Shown piece by piece: positions 20,418 to 31,558 of a stretch of 64,000 nt of DNA. The stretch lies in assembly GCA_025200525.1 (NCBI GenBank), contig CM045758.1, forward strand, positions 167,054,261 through 167,118,260. The letters run 5' to 3'. How positions within the stretch are numbered: position 1 is the first letter of the stretch; each line of letters starts with the position of its first letter. The notes beneath the pieces were generated by a model. The model saw nothing but the letters and a program-made list of their open reading frames with translations. It did not search any database and was not told where the DNA came from. The DNA is from Camellia lanceoleosa. Its lineage: Eukaryota > Streptophyta > Magnoliopsida > Ericales > Theaceae. The position numbers and the translations under genes were made by a program.

Positions 20418-22794
20418 TGTAACACCCCAAAAATGCAAATTATAATTATCTGAATTATCCATGTGGTAATTGCGGATTATATGATTTAATTTGTATATAT
20501 TTGTCCAAATTGGGAAATTATTTGTTGAGAATACAACTTTGGAATTGAAATTAATGACACAAATGGGTTCAGAAATCAAAATTGAGTATAAGGATATGTT
20601 AATTGGAATTTTTAGAGTTATCCAGGAAGTTTAATTAAAAATTAATTCAGTCTGATTCGCTAATTAATTGGTATTAAATAATTAATTAAGCAATTAGAGC
20701 CTAATTCACATTTATATAATTAAATTTATGTAATTGAGATTTTATTATGATGAGGGTTAATTTAATTTGCGTAACTTTGATTTTTATTTAACTTAATTAG
20801 AATGATTTAATGGTTTAAAGTTGAATTAGTAATGACAATAACAATGTAGAACACTACTCAGTTTGTAACATAGGAAGAGAGAGAGTGTTTGGTTGCTTAC
20901 TATATTGAGTTGTTTATTATGTTGAGTCTTTCATTTCATATACCAATCAAGACCCACGAAGAGAGAGAGAGTGAGGAAAGAAATAGCCATAGAGCTTGAG
21001 CTCAAAGAAGAACTTGAAGGAAGAAGAAAGAAGGGGATTAATTCATATGCATTAAATCATCAAATTAAGGTAATTTCCATCTCCTAATTCATAAAATTGA
21101 AATGATACCTTGTTAATTCATAGAATCTAGGTTCAAATAGGAAGATCATGAGCTTAATTAAGTTGAATTTATAATTAATTAGAAGATTTGCTCATGTAAT
21201 TAAGAGCTTAGGACATGCATGTTTGCAAATGGGTAGAATTGTTCAAATTAACTCATAATCTTTATATGCATGGTATATTTTTTGATTCTATACTTGTTCT
21301 CCTACATGATTTATGGAGAGTGAGAAGAGATTAAACATGAGCTAGAGCTTGGGTTCAAGAAAATGGATGTTTCATGAAATTGAGTTTCAAAAATGAAAAA
21401 ATGGGTTTAATTTGATATTTAGAGCCTTATAAGAATTCAATTAAGCATCTAATTTAGGTTCATAAAATTAGATGTAGTCAAATTAAAGCCTTAATTCAAA
21501 ATTAATTAAATTCAATTGAAATTGAGTTAAGCTTAAGATTATGGAAATAAATGTGAAGATTAATTATTTGGACCTTGATTTGCTTGAAAATAGAGTTGAA
21601 ATTGCAAAATGTGCATATTTATGAGTTTCTGATTCAGTAATTTAAACATGACTGAATAATTGTAATTTAATGTGTAGGAGCCTAATTTAGGCTTGATTGT
21701 GTAATTAGTGAACTTAATAACAATTGGTTTATAATTAGATTGTTTATATTTAATTAGTTTGATTAACACATGGCTAAACATATTTTAATTAGAGATTAAA
21801 GGAAATTAATAATCTAATTAATTCATAATTCTAGTCATCTATATTTAAAAGCTTAAGTGAACTAAATATGTTTAAGATGATTATGTATCGTGCTATGTAT
21901 ATTTGTGATTGTAGGTCACGAGTCAAAAACTGCTTGACCAACCATTCTGGAAGCCCACTGTGAGTAACGGTATTGTAAAGATATGTTCATATGAATTATG
22001 TTCCAAATGTGATTTGATAAGTTATAATTTCTGAAATGATATTTGTTTATGTGAACGAATGTCCTATGTTTGAAATTTATTATGGCATTCATAGATAGTC
22101 CCAAGTCATGGGGGACAGCATGTTAATGCGAGTCTATGAGATATATGTGATTATGAGATCTCGGTAGCCACTTCATTGTGGTAATATGTGTTTAATAGGT
22201 ATCCGGAACCGATTACTCTAGTCGGAAGATGATATGTGATATATTCTATGAGATGTACCATTATGTTATATTCTGATATGAGACTGATATGAATGATCGT
22301 GTCATGATTTGTTTTACGGATATGATATATTTGGAATTCGTTCACTAACCCTTTTACTTTAATATTATTCACTGGGCTTTACCTTACTGTTTTTATATAT
22401 ATGTATAGCTGAGCGTTCTGGAGGGCAAGCCTAGAAGGGGTCTTTTGCTAAGCCATCGTTTTGAAGTCTACCGAGTTGTTTTGTGTGCCTCAGAGTTGGA
22501 GCTAGGCCTGAAAGGCCGTTGTTAGGCTTTTGATCATGAAGTACACTTTTATTATGTGCATATGTTATGTATAAGATGTTAAGTTATAAGTTATGTGCTG
22601 AATGTGGATAAATTAACATTTTTGTATGTAAATATTTGTTTATATAGATGCACAGCTCATTAGACTATTGGTGTTTTTGTATATTGCTTCCGCTAGCCCT
22701 GATTATTTTTTATTATACAGGAAGGCCTTTGGTAATTTCGGATTATTGGCCGATTACGACACTAAACTTATAGGGGCGGGTTTGGGTCGTGATA
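20418..22794 (+). mobile_element. gypsy solo LTR with 5-bp TSD
   Basis: A 2,377-bp LTR starts TGTAACACCCC and ends GTCGTGATA, flanked on both sides by GAGGT (20413-20417 and 22795-22799). It shares layout and end sequence with the gypsy LTRs at 3821 and 10859 (for example GTGAGTAACGG...GTAAAGATATGTTCA near 21961 and the final 60 bases) but is clearly another family. No internal sequence remains, so it arose by LTR-LTR recombination. The end CA has become TA. Confidence 0.93.
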
Positions 22795-23309
22795 GAGGTT
22801 TATAGAAAAACCAGAGCTTTATTTTTATATCTATCTTTGAGAGATAATTCTTGTAGTTTTCTGTGAAAGTAAAAACACATTCTTTTCAACCTTGTAAGAG
22901 TGTAGTACACTCAGTATTCTTAACTTAGAAAGTCTGTGTAAAATCTGTGAAAGATTGCTCCATTTGTAAAGAGGTTGCTAGCACCCTGTGAAGCTAGAGC
23001 ATAGTGGAAAATCTCAAGTGAAACTTGAGGAGTGGACGTAGGCCGAGTTGAAGTCGAACCACTATAAATTTGTTTGTCTCTTTCTCTCTTATTTCTTTAT
23101 TTTATTTAAATTGCTGTAGCTATATTTCACATTTTCACTGTACTAAAATCATTAACTGACATAGTTGTTAGAACACTTGTTTTTAATTATATTTATTTCA
23201 TTAACTATATTTATCTATTGTGCTAGCTATAATTTTTATTAGAGTATAATTAATTTTTAATTGTAAAAACCTAATTCACCCCCTCTCTTAAGTTGTCTTT
23301 TGGGTAACA

Positions 23310-24030
23310 AGTACATTAAGGAAATACCCTGTATCAGGATATGTAGCTTTTGGCTTTGAACCTTCCCTAGTGAAAGCCTATTGGACTTACTAGCTAATCA
23401 GTAGACGTGATGCTTTGAATTGTTCAGCTGTTTGTGTAAGGCAAGACAACAGAATTCACATAGAATATCTCCAGACACAGTTTAGTTCTCACGGTTGTGG
23501 ACGTTTTGGCCTTGGGCATCTTCTGGTATTTCATGAGTGCTTTAGAGAATTTTGCCTTATCAATTCTCATAGAAGCGACCCCTTTACACTCATATAATTG
23601 ATCCTTATTTCGAGTCTCTTAAATACCCTCTTGAAAAATACCTCTCTAGGGTTTTCAAGATATAAGTGATCATTAAAAGCATAGCTTATCCTAAGTCCCT
23701 TACATACAACAAATGTTGCAGATATTACTCTCATCATAGGAATGGATAGAAGATAGACTCCTTTAGTGATTTCTAGTGAGCCACACATAACTTAGTTGTC
23801 CTTTTGAACTTAGTTCTTGGAATCTCTAGTCATTTAAGTAGGGTTACCATTATGATGACTTTTATGTAATAGGCTTTAATCACATTCCCCTTGATGAACT
23901 TTCCCTCATTTGCTCTCTGGTCAAACCTTTTGTTTAACGACCGTTATTTATTCGTTTGATCTTCTCAGTTATATATCATTGAGTAGTTCGCGAATCTACT
24001 ATATTATCCTTAGACAATCTTCACAACTGA
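23310..24030 (-). mobile_element. 3' tail of a copia-B-family element, reverse orientation
   Basis: The reverse complement aligns with 40440-41070 of copia B. Shared blocks include AAAAGGTTTGA, GATTAAAGCCTATTACATAA, AACTAAGTTATGTGTGGCTCAC, ACACAACCGTGAGAAC and CACTAGGGAAGGTTCAA. It covers the end of the polyprotein and the long noncoding tail. The rest of the element is missing. It abuts the copia LTR end at 23309. Confidence 0.85.
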
Positions 24031-25763
24031 AAGCAAATGTCCTACGGGTATTAAGTCTTTAATTACATCAAGACTTACTGTTACTCTACGTCACTCCCAT
24101 TTTCAAACATTTTCAAATAATAAACATAGAGGTGTTCCTTAGGAGTTAATGAAACAATTTTTGCTTCTACTCCAACTTTGTCCAATAAAAAAAATTGAGA
24201 TTCTTTGTGGACCTACAATCGGAATCGTTACTTTGGTAAAATCTTCCAAGCACCCCCACATTTTAAGCATTCTAAGGAAACTTAATTTCTCTTGCTGGTG
24301 TATAATTACACAAAAATATTAATACACCCCCACAATTCTGAGATAAATCAAAATATATCATTAATTGGCATGCTTGAACTAAATAACAAGATGTAAATTG
24401 CTTTGTGAATATAATCACAATACTAATTTGTCTAAAATACAATTAGACTTCATAACTTGCTTTTGCAGCATAAAGAAGAAATGACTAATACTGGTTATGG
24501 CCACGACACTTTGTCAAATAATATTTCTTGAGCCAAGATTAATTTCTTTTCTTTATCGCAACCCTTAATTCCAATCTCAACATGGAATATAAATATCCTT
24601 TATATAAATACTTTTACATCAGATTTGTTTTATGTAGTATTGGTGACTACGTCGACAATTACCAAAGTGTTTTTTTACCCATGAAATATTTTAACTCATA
24701 TAATATTTCATTACGGAGTTATCAGTCACCACACCAATTTTAGTCATTATTTCAAAGAATTGTTAGAATTCCTCTTATGTCAAAACACATAGGTTCACAT
24801 TTTTATCAAATAATTGACATCGATTTATAATACACCACATACCAAATTGATATTAATGATATTATAAAATAAAGATAAAAAATGATATAAACTATTGGAA
24901 TTTTGACTCACATACTAACCCCCTTTCTCCCTGCCAGTAAAATAAACTGTTGCTCTTGTTGAAACCTCAACGCCATGATTAAATTTTCTTTGGTTTGTGC
25001 TATATGATTGATCCAAAATTGTCAGTAATATATGATGAAACAAAGAAGAGGTGTTTATCATCATTGTGGGGGCAACTGACTTCAATATATATATATATAT
25101 ATATATTTAGAGCATTGCACAATACACAATGTCGTTAACCAATACGATTCAAAAACTAACGACATAAAATACTATAATCTCATTCAAGAGATTTAATCAG
25201 CAATTTATTTATTGAACCCCACTTCAAAATGGCATAAAGAGTTCAAATGCACCCCTAGGCCGCAGTATCAAAAAGAATTATCTAAGAAGTCACCTGCCAT
25301 GAATTTGGGAAGGCCATCAATAAGCTTTTGGATAAAAGATGTCAAACTTTCCCACCATATTCAAAAGGAAACGCCCTAATGAATAATTATATAAATGAGA
25401 ATAATCATCAGTGAGCCATGGCTTCTTTTGCAATAAAATGAATCACAGTAACAATCCATATCCTCATTTCATCATCTCAATCACAATAACTCATATAATA
25501 TTTCAAAAGATTGTAATGATAAAATTGTAAACCATGATCATAATTATATGAGAAAATAACTGACTCATTAAATTATATTTGAATACAGTGCTTAACCATA
25601 TATGGATCATACACAAATGAAAACTTTTCCATCAAAATGACATCACCAAATTTATAGAAGATAAACCCAGTGCCTACTGCTACAAATTTCTAATGCCCAA
25701 TGTTTGTCCAGATCAAATTAATTTGATTTTATATCCTCCTATGAGATGTAAACCAAAAGACTC
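24031..25763. other. unassigned AT-rich sequence
   Basis: I recognise no gene. Base composition and short phrases such as GTGGACCTACAATCGGAATCG (24209-24229) suggest old retroelement debris. An (AT)n microsatellite lies at 25084-25106. Confidence 0.5.
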
Positions 25764-25908
25764 ATGTACAAACGGATTATGGATATAAATCTTCTACATC
25801 ACAATAAAGATTTGTATGAATTAAGAAGCAAGATTGTAACAGTTTTAAAATTAATTCATAGAACGGTTTCAAAACAAATTGGTATATCATCTTCGCAGTT
25901 TGCAGCAG

Positions 25909-26325
25909 TATGTTCAGAGCCGAGAAACAAGACCAGGATTTGCTGTCCTGGTTCATCAGAACAGACGGTAATTCAGTCAACTCAGCTGAGCGTCTCCAAG
26001 ACATCGTCATAAACATCATCCTCGCAGGTCGCGATTCAATGTCATCGGCACTTACTTGGTTCTTTTGGCAACTCTCCTCTAGACCCGAGATCCAGATTCT
26101 CCAAGAACTCAAAACGGTACGAATCCGAAACGCGAAATGTACCGGCGAAACATACAGTTTCAACGAGTTATGCAAAATGAAGTATCTCCACGCAGCGATT
26201 TCAGAGGCTAAGAAACTGGACCCTCTAGTTCCGGTAGACACGAAGTCATGCCAGGACGAAGACATTTTACTAGATAGTACGGTTGTGAAGAAGCATTGGT
26301 TTGTGATGGATCACATACCACAGGA
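25909..26325 (+). pseudogene. cytochrome P450 fragment, CYP94-like
   Basis: About 135 residues match the middle of CYP94-type fatty-acid/jasmonate omega-hydroxylases. DLLSWFIRTD is followed by the I-helix AGRDSMSSALTWFFWQLSSRPE and then the K-helix region LHAAISEAKKLDPLVPVDTKSC. The family uses AGRDT in the I-helix and an ExxR in helix K. Here the Thr is Ser and the Arg position is Lys (EAKK). The N-terminal membrane anchor and the Cys haem loop are both missing, against about 500 residues for the family. It is a dead fragment, ending soon after WFVMDHIP at 26322. The sequence upstream is not convincingly P450. Confidence 0.82.
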
Positions 26326-26365
26326 AATCTTGATGATGGAAGGAACCAATAATAATAATAATTAG

Positions 26366-27164
26366 ATCAAAAGGAAAACTAATGACCAATCAAACAAATC
26401 TATTCTATAAATAAAACAAAAATAGTTCGAACTAGTCATAACCCATCAATAAAATCACAAATTCAAAAAATAATTCCATTAACAGTATGTTGCAACCAAT
26501 CATACAAAGTCAAATCATACTATTCATTCAGAAACAAATAACATATAAATCATCAAAATGAAGATGAACGAAATCCATATTTGAATCAATTATATTTTCC
26601 CAAAAACCATAAACAGGATAGATCTGTCTTAAGATTGTTAGAAAAAATTGTACCAAACTATATGGAAAACATAATTTAAAAAATATGTAAACGGTTTTGG
26701 GGCAAAACCAAAGCTGAAATAAATTGAAAAAATAACGTAACAAAACTTACAGCACATAAATAGACAAAACTTGATCGAGTCGAGTGTCTGACACTATTTC
26801 CTTAAGACAGATTCGTCCTCCCACCGGTGCTTAGGATTCAATAGATGTCTATCTCCCAAGATACAACAATCAATGTCTTGCACTAGTAGCACTACTATTG
26901 CAAGCGTAGCGAACTTTGCCGTGCATGTACTTTCTTCATAGGAAAATTAGACTAAAAAAAAAAATGAAGAATAAATGCAAAGTGAATAAGAGAATTGCAA
27001 ATCCTTATATAAATTGCAGTGAAGGGGATAGAATTTATAGATTCCTCCATGGCTCTTTAGAAATGTTGTGACCCTTCAAAAGGACACATCCTTTCATGTC
27101 AAGAGACACAATTGTTGGAGTATTTGGAGTAAATTTAATTCAAATTTTTCAACAATTTATACCC
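26366..27164. other. unassigned intergenic sequence
   Basis: No gene is recognised. 26766-26945 is less AT-rich than its surroundings (GTCCTCCCACCGGTGCTTAG at about 26814) and may be an old gene or element fragment. Confidence 0.45.
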
Positions 27165-27325
27165 TAGTCGTCACTAAAAATGGCTTTTTGTAACGATATT
27201 ATGAATCTGTTACTAAAAATTGACAATTAACGATTTTTTTTATGACGAATTTTTCAAGTTGTTTTTAAAAAAGTAACATTTAGTGACTCTTTTTTACAAA
27301 AACGCCGTTAATTATCATAGAACAT
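27165..27325. repeat. CACTA-like subterminal repeats, degenerate
   Basis: Repeated TAGTCGTCACTAAAAATGG, TGTTACTAAAAATTGAC and ATGACGAATTTTTCAA motifs resemble the subterminal arrays of En/Spm-type elements. A related stretch lies at 34630-34935. No terminal CACTA was found. Confidence 0.45.
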
Positions 27326-27379
27326 ATTGGAATCTACTCGTAAGTCCCCTATTATTACATGCATATATGTGTATTGGGA

Positions 27380-27770
27380 AATACTATGTTACACACCCTT
27401 CCAAAAGGTTTGTACCATATGCATCTGTTATGTATTTTTGTAATAAATGTTATGTATTTTTGTGATAAATATTACATATTTTTTTGGTAGAAGTTACAAC
27501 AATTAGTGATTATGCATTTTGCAATACTGTTATGTATTTTTTTAGTAATGTTACACAATTTTTATCCAAATATTTCCTAACCACAAAATATGTAACACTA
27601 CCACAACAAAAATAAGTAACATTATCACAAAAATGCATAATTTCATTTCTCAAGTACAAATTGTTGTAACTCCCATAAAAGAATATATATAATATTTATC
27701 ACAAAAATATATAGCGCATTCCAAAAATACATAATAAAGTGTATATGATACTCACCCCTAAAATTTTCCA
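27380..27770. repeat. imperfect foldback repeat
   Basis: The left half repeats GTTATGTATTTTTG three times. The right half carries the inverse (CAAAAATACATAAT, TTTATCACAAAAATA). It is probably an old MITE; ends are not defined. Confidence 0.5.
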
Positions 27771-28016
27771 TGTATATTGTGAGAACGTCCAACCCCAATC
27801 TAGTGTACATTTTTTAAGATTATTGGTAAATTTTAATTTTACTACCACTGCCACCATTTTACTGTGGAAATATAAAAGTTTGATAGGATAGAATACAAAA
27901 AAACAGAATTTGGTGTTCTCTTATCACATCACAAGCACTCCGCACATGTAATGTGTGTTCAATTCTAAAAAAAATTAATGATATAAAAATAATGATAAAG
28001 AGAAATTTATACATAA

Positions 28017-28417
28017 GGGTTTGGCTTTGGTCCGGTCCTTAATCGGACTGGACGGTGCTGTTGGGCCCGTGGGGGTCCACCACGGGTCCCGTTTTGAAAA
28101 TCTGAACCGTTCAATGTGTAGAACTCGTCGAGTACTATATGCCTGTGAAAAATCACGTTGATCGGATATCGATAGCTATGTGATCAAATCAGTTTTTTAT
28201 CAACCGTTAATTTATTCACCGTCCATTTTTTTTATACAAAACTGATTTGATCACATAGCTATCGATATCCGATCAACGTGATTTTTTATAAGAATATAGT
28301 ACTCGACGAGTTCTACACATTGAACGGTTCAGATTTTCAAAACGGGACCCGTGGTGGGCCCCCACAGGCCCAACAGCACCGTCCAGTCCGATTAAGGACT
28401 GGACCAAAGCCAAACCC
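28017..28417. mobile_element. MULE-type foldback MITE, 401 bp, 9-bp TSD
   Basis: Nearly the whole element is an inverted repeat, with arms of about 190 bp. It starts GGGTTTGGCTTTGGTCC and ends with its inverse complement. TATACATAA flanks it at 28008-28016 and 28418-28426. A 9-bp duplication and long terminal inverted repeats indicate mobilisation by a Mutator-like transposase. Diverged relatives lie at 30609 and 44695. Confidence 0.93.
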
Positions 28418-28796
28418 TATACATAATATGTGTTGTTCAAGTTGTAAGAATTTTCTTTACCAAATTCATGATCTCACTCAAGTCTTGTTATTTTAATTAA
28501 ATTTTTACATAAACACTAATTGTAAAGGTATTTTGGATAAAAAAAAAATATGAGACATTTTATGTCAACACTATGAAAAATCTTCACATATATAATAGTA
28601 TAAGTATAAATCGAAGATATAGATAAATGAAATTTTGAGTATAAAATTATGAATTTCTAATATTTGTCTTAATCGGAACTCACCTTCTTTAAAAAAATAA
28701 GAATTGATACTCCATCTTGATTGATTTAAATCGATTATAGTTAGGGGAGACTATTAACAACTTGATGTCCCAAACCCGTTGAATATATTCTTTTAT

Positions 28797-28953
28797 GCTG
28801 TGTTTGATTGGGAGATTTGGAGAGGGATTTGGAAAGAAAAATGAAAAAAGTAGGTGAAATGTGAATAAAACATATGTATATTTCATCTAGTTTCACACAC
28901 CTTTTCCTTTTCTATTTCTAAATCCCTCCCTAAATTCTCCAACCAAACACAGC
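28797..28953. mobile_element. small MITE, about 157 bp
   Basis: Ends GCTGTGTTTGATTGGGAG and CTCCAACCAAACACAGC form an inverted repeat. A second copy is at 51566-51712. Confidence 0.8.
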
Positions 28954-30395
28954 ATTAATGTACAGCCAAATTTAAAGTTTTATTATTTGATATATATAAG
29001 ATTAAATTTAAAATGTATTATATATATATATATATATAAACTTGTAAGGTTTAACCCTGGTAACAAATAAATTTTGAGTTTCATTCGCCCAAATAAAATT
29101 GATAAAAAATGATATTTTAGTCATTAAACTCAACAAAAAACTGATACTTTAGATATTTTATATACACTTACATTGATTTTAATGACTAAAAAATTATTTT
29201 TCATTAATTTTACTTAACATAAATAGGAGGATGATTCAAATTGAAAACAAATCAAAATATTAAAATTAAAATTGATAAAATAAAAGCTTAAAATTTATTT
29301 TATTATAAAATTAAATTCTAAATATTTTTTATAATTTTCTCAATATACATTGATTTATTAAATATAATATTTTTAAGTTATATTTTAAATTTATTGTAGA
29401 TCAAATTAAAAAAAAAATTGTTACGATTTCTAGCAAATTTTCCTCGATTAAATACAACACCAAGATCTATTTTTTCAAAGTTGATTAATTATAATTGGTT
29501 AAAAATATTAATAATGTGATGATCTCAAATCATAAAAAATTGAGTCGTACATTAATGTATATGATATATTATGAGTGAGTTTAGTAACAATTTAAATAAA
29601 TTATTTATTGATTTATTAACTTATTTTTGTTACATTATTATTTTTATTTTTTATATATATTTTTTTATAAAAAAAATTAAAAAATTAATTATTCCCAAAC
29701 TCACCCCATATATATGGCAGACACACGCGTCAACATTCCCCATGAAATACGTGCCAACCTGCTCTCCCCACTCACATGAACGCACCGATTGGTCTGATAA
29801 TAGTCACCAAATAAATAAATAAATAAATAAATCAAATAAAATTATGTTTGTAACTCTTTAACTAATAACAGTAATATTATAATTTTGTATCACATTTGAT
29901 TTATTATGAGATGTGGTATTATGGGATGAGAAAAAAAAATAATGTGAGCTCAATTATCTTTATGTATATGGTTTGAATAGTAATGTGAATTTTGAATAGA
30001 AAAATGATTTGTAACACTAAAAAAATGGGCACTAATACCCCTAATTTCTATTTTAGATAATTGTTTTTTTTTTCTTTTTTTTTTTTGCCTTAACTGTTTT
30101 TTTGTTTTTCCCTTTTTGGCATTTCGGGGCATTAGTGCCCCCCATATTCGGGGCACTGATCAATGCTCTTTTGAATATTTTATGACCTGATATATATATA
30201 TATATATATTTTTTATTTATATAGTGAAATATTTCATTAGTTCTGTTTGATTAGAAAGAAAATTTGGTAGAAAGTAAAAGTAGAAGAAAATGAAAAGAAA
30301 ATATATTTTTTTATAAGTATTTAATTAAGATGAAAATTTAGTAAGAAAAAGATAGAAAAATTAAAAAGTTTAGTTATAAATAACTCACACATTTA
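28954..30395. other. AT-rich intergenic DNA with microsatellites
   Basis: Contains (AT)n runs near 29018-29038 and 30192-30209 and an AAAT run near 29813-29832. No gene is recognised. Confidence 0.6.
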
Positions 30396-31180
30396 GGCCT
30401 GGTTTGGGGTGTTTAAAAAAATTTTAAAAGTCAAAAAGTTATAAAAAAAAATAAATAAGTCATCACTATTTATAAATTAAAAATATTAAAAAATTAATAT
30501 ACATAATATTTTAATACAAACCAACTTTACACCGTTGTAAGTATTGACGTGAAAGAAAAGCCAGTGAAAGGAACCAAAAAAAAAAAAAATTACATATATA
30601 TATCTACTAAGTTCGATGGTAATGTTGGGCCCGTTGGGGCCCACCATAAGTTTCTTTTTAATAATCTGAACCGTTAATATGTAGAACTCGTCTAGTATTA
30701 TATGCCTAAAAAAAACACATTGATCGGATATCGTTAACTACATGATCAAATCAATTTTGTATAAAAATTAGATGGTATTATAGTTAACAGTTGACAAAAA
30801 AAACTAACACGATCAGATAGTTATCGATATCCAATCAACATGATTTTTATAAGCATATATTATTCAACAAGTTCTACATATTGAACGGTTTCGATCAGTA
30901 AAATGGGACCCGTGATGGGCCCCCATGGACCTAATAGCACCGTCTAATTCAAACCCGAAAAGGAGACAATCATTTCACATCTCCTAACCAGCGCACTACA
31001 CTGCCCAAACTGTACGGCCTATTTTACTAACTTCTCCTATACACTTATTTATACAATTTTTTAATACACATTTTTTCGTAAAAAATAAAAAAATTAACCT
31101 AAACATCCATATTTTTTTTCTCAACTTTTTAATCCAAAAAAATAAAAAGTACACTTATTTAAAACACCCCAAACAACCTC
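30396..31180. mobile_element. TIR element interrupted by a MULE-type MITE
   Basis: The left end GGCCTGGTTTGGGGTGTTTA and right end AAAACACCCCAAACAACCTC are inverted repeats. The MITE at 30609-30957 lies inside. No clear target duplication is seen, so the family is unassigned. Confidence 0.6.
30609..30957. mobile_element. MULE-type foldback MITE, diverged copy 2
   Basis: Shares with the 28017 copy GTTGGGCCCGT, AATCTGAACCGTT, GTAGAACTCGTC, TTGATCGGATATCG and the inverse arm (GTTCTACATATTGAACGGTT). The arms are much more diverged, so the insertion is older. Confidence 0.85.
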
Positions 31181-31558
31181 TTAATTTTTCTTGTATTTTC
31201 TTGTGTCTTTTACAATAAATAAAAAATTAGTTACAATACTTATATGCATTGTACAAGAAAATTAGTTTACTTATACTTTCCACAACTTTCAAATTAAACA
31301 AACTCATAGAAGTAGATTTTTTTTTTTTTTTTGCTCCTCTATCTTTTTTCACGTTCTACCTATTTCATTCTGAACAAACAGAGCCTAGTTAGTACACTAT
31401 AAGCCTATTTTGTGAAAATAATTCCGATAATTAATCATAAAAAATAAATATAAAATTTATTCTAATAATAAAGTGAAGTCTCTTGATAGTGTTGACACGG
31501 TTGTTTCTCATATTTTGAGTTTTCTCAAAATATTCCTGTTATTGATATCTTTATATAT

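Larger units (their letters stand above)
19607..23309 (+). repeat. copia-type LTR interrupted by a gypsy solo LTR
   Basis: The left part is 19607-20417 and the right part 22800-23309, about 1.3 kb without the insertion. It starts TGTTTGAC after a purine tract and ends GGGTAACA. The right part has the usual R-U5 phrases of this copia group, such as GTGGACGTAGGCCGAGTT (23032-23049) and CCTAATTCACCCCCTCTC near 23268. The partner LTR was not found, so this is a solo or truncated copy. The terminal bases are inferred. Confidence 0.72.

Noticed and set aside
25777..26265. 162-codon minus-strand frame across the P450 fragment
   Set aside because: The plus strand has clear CYP94 motifs. The antisense frame has none.
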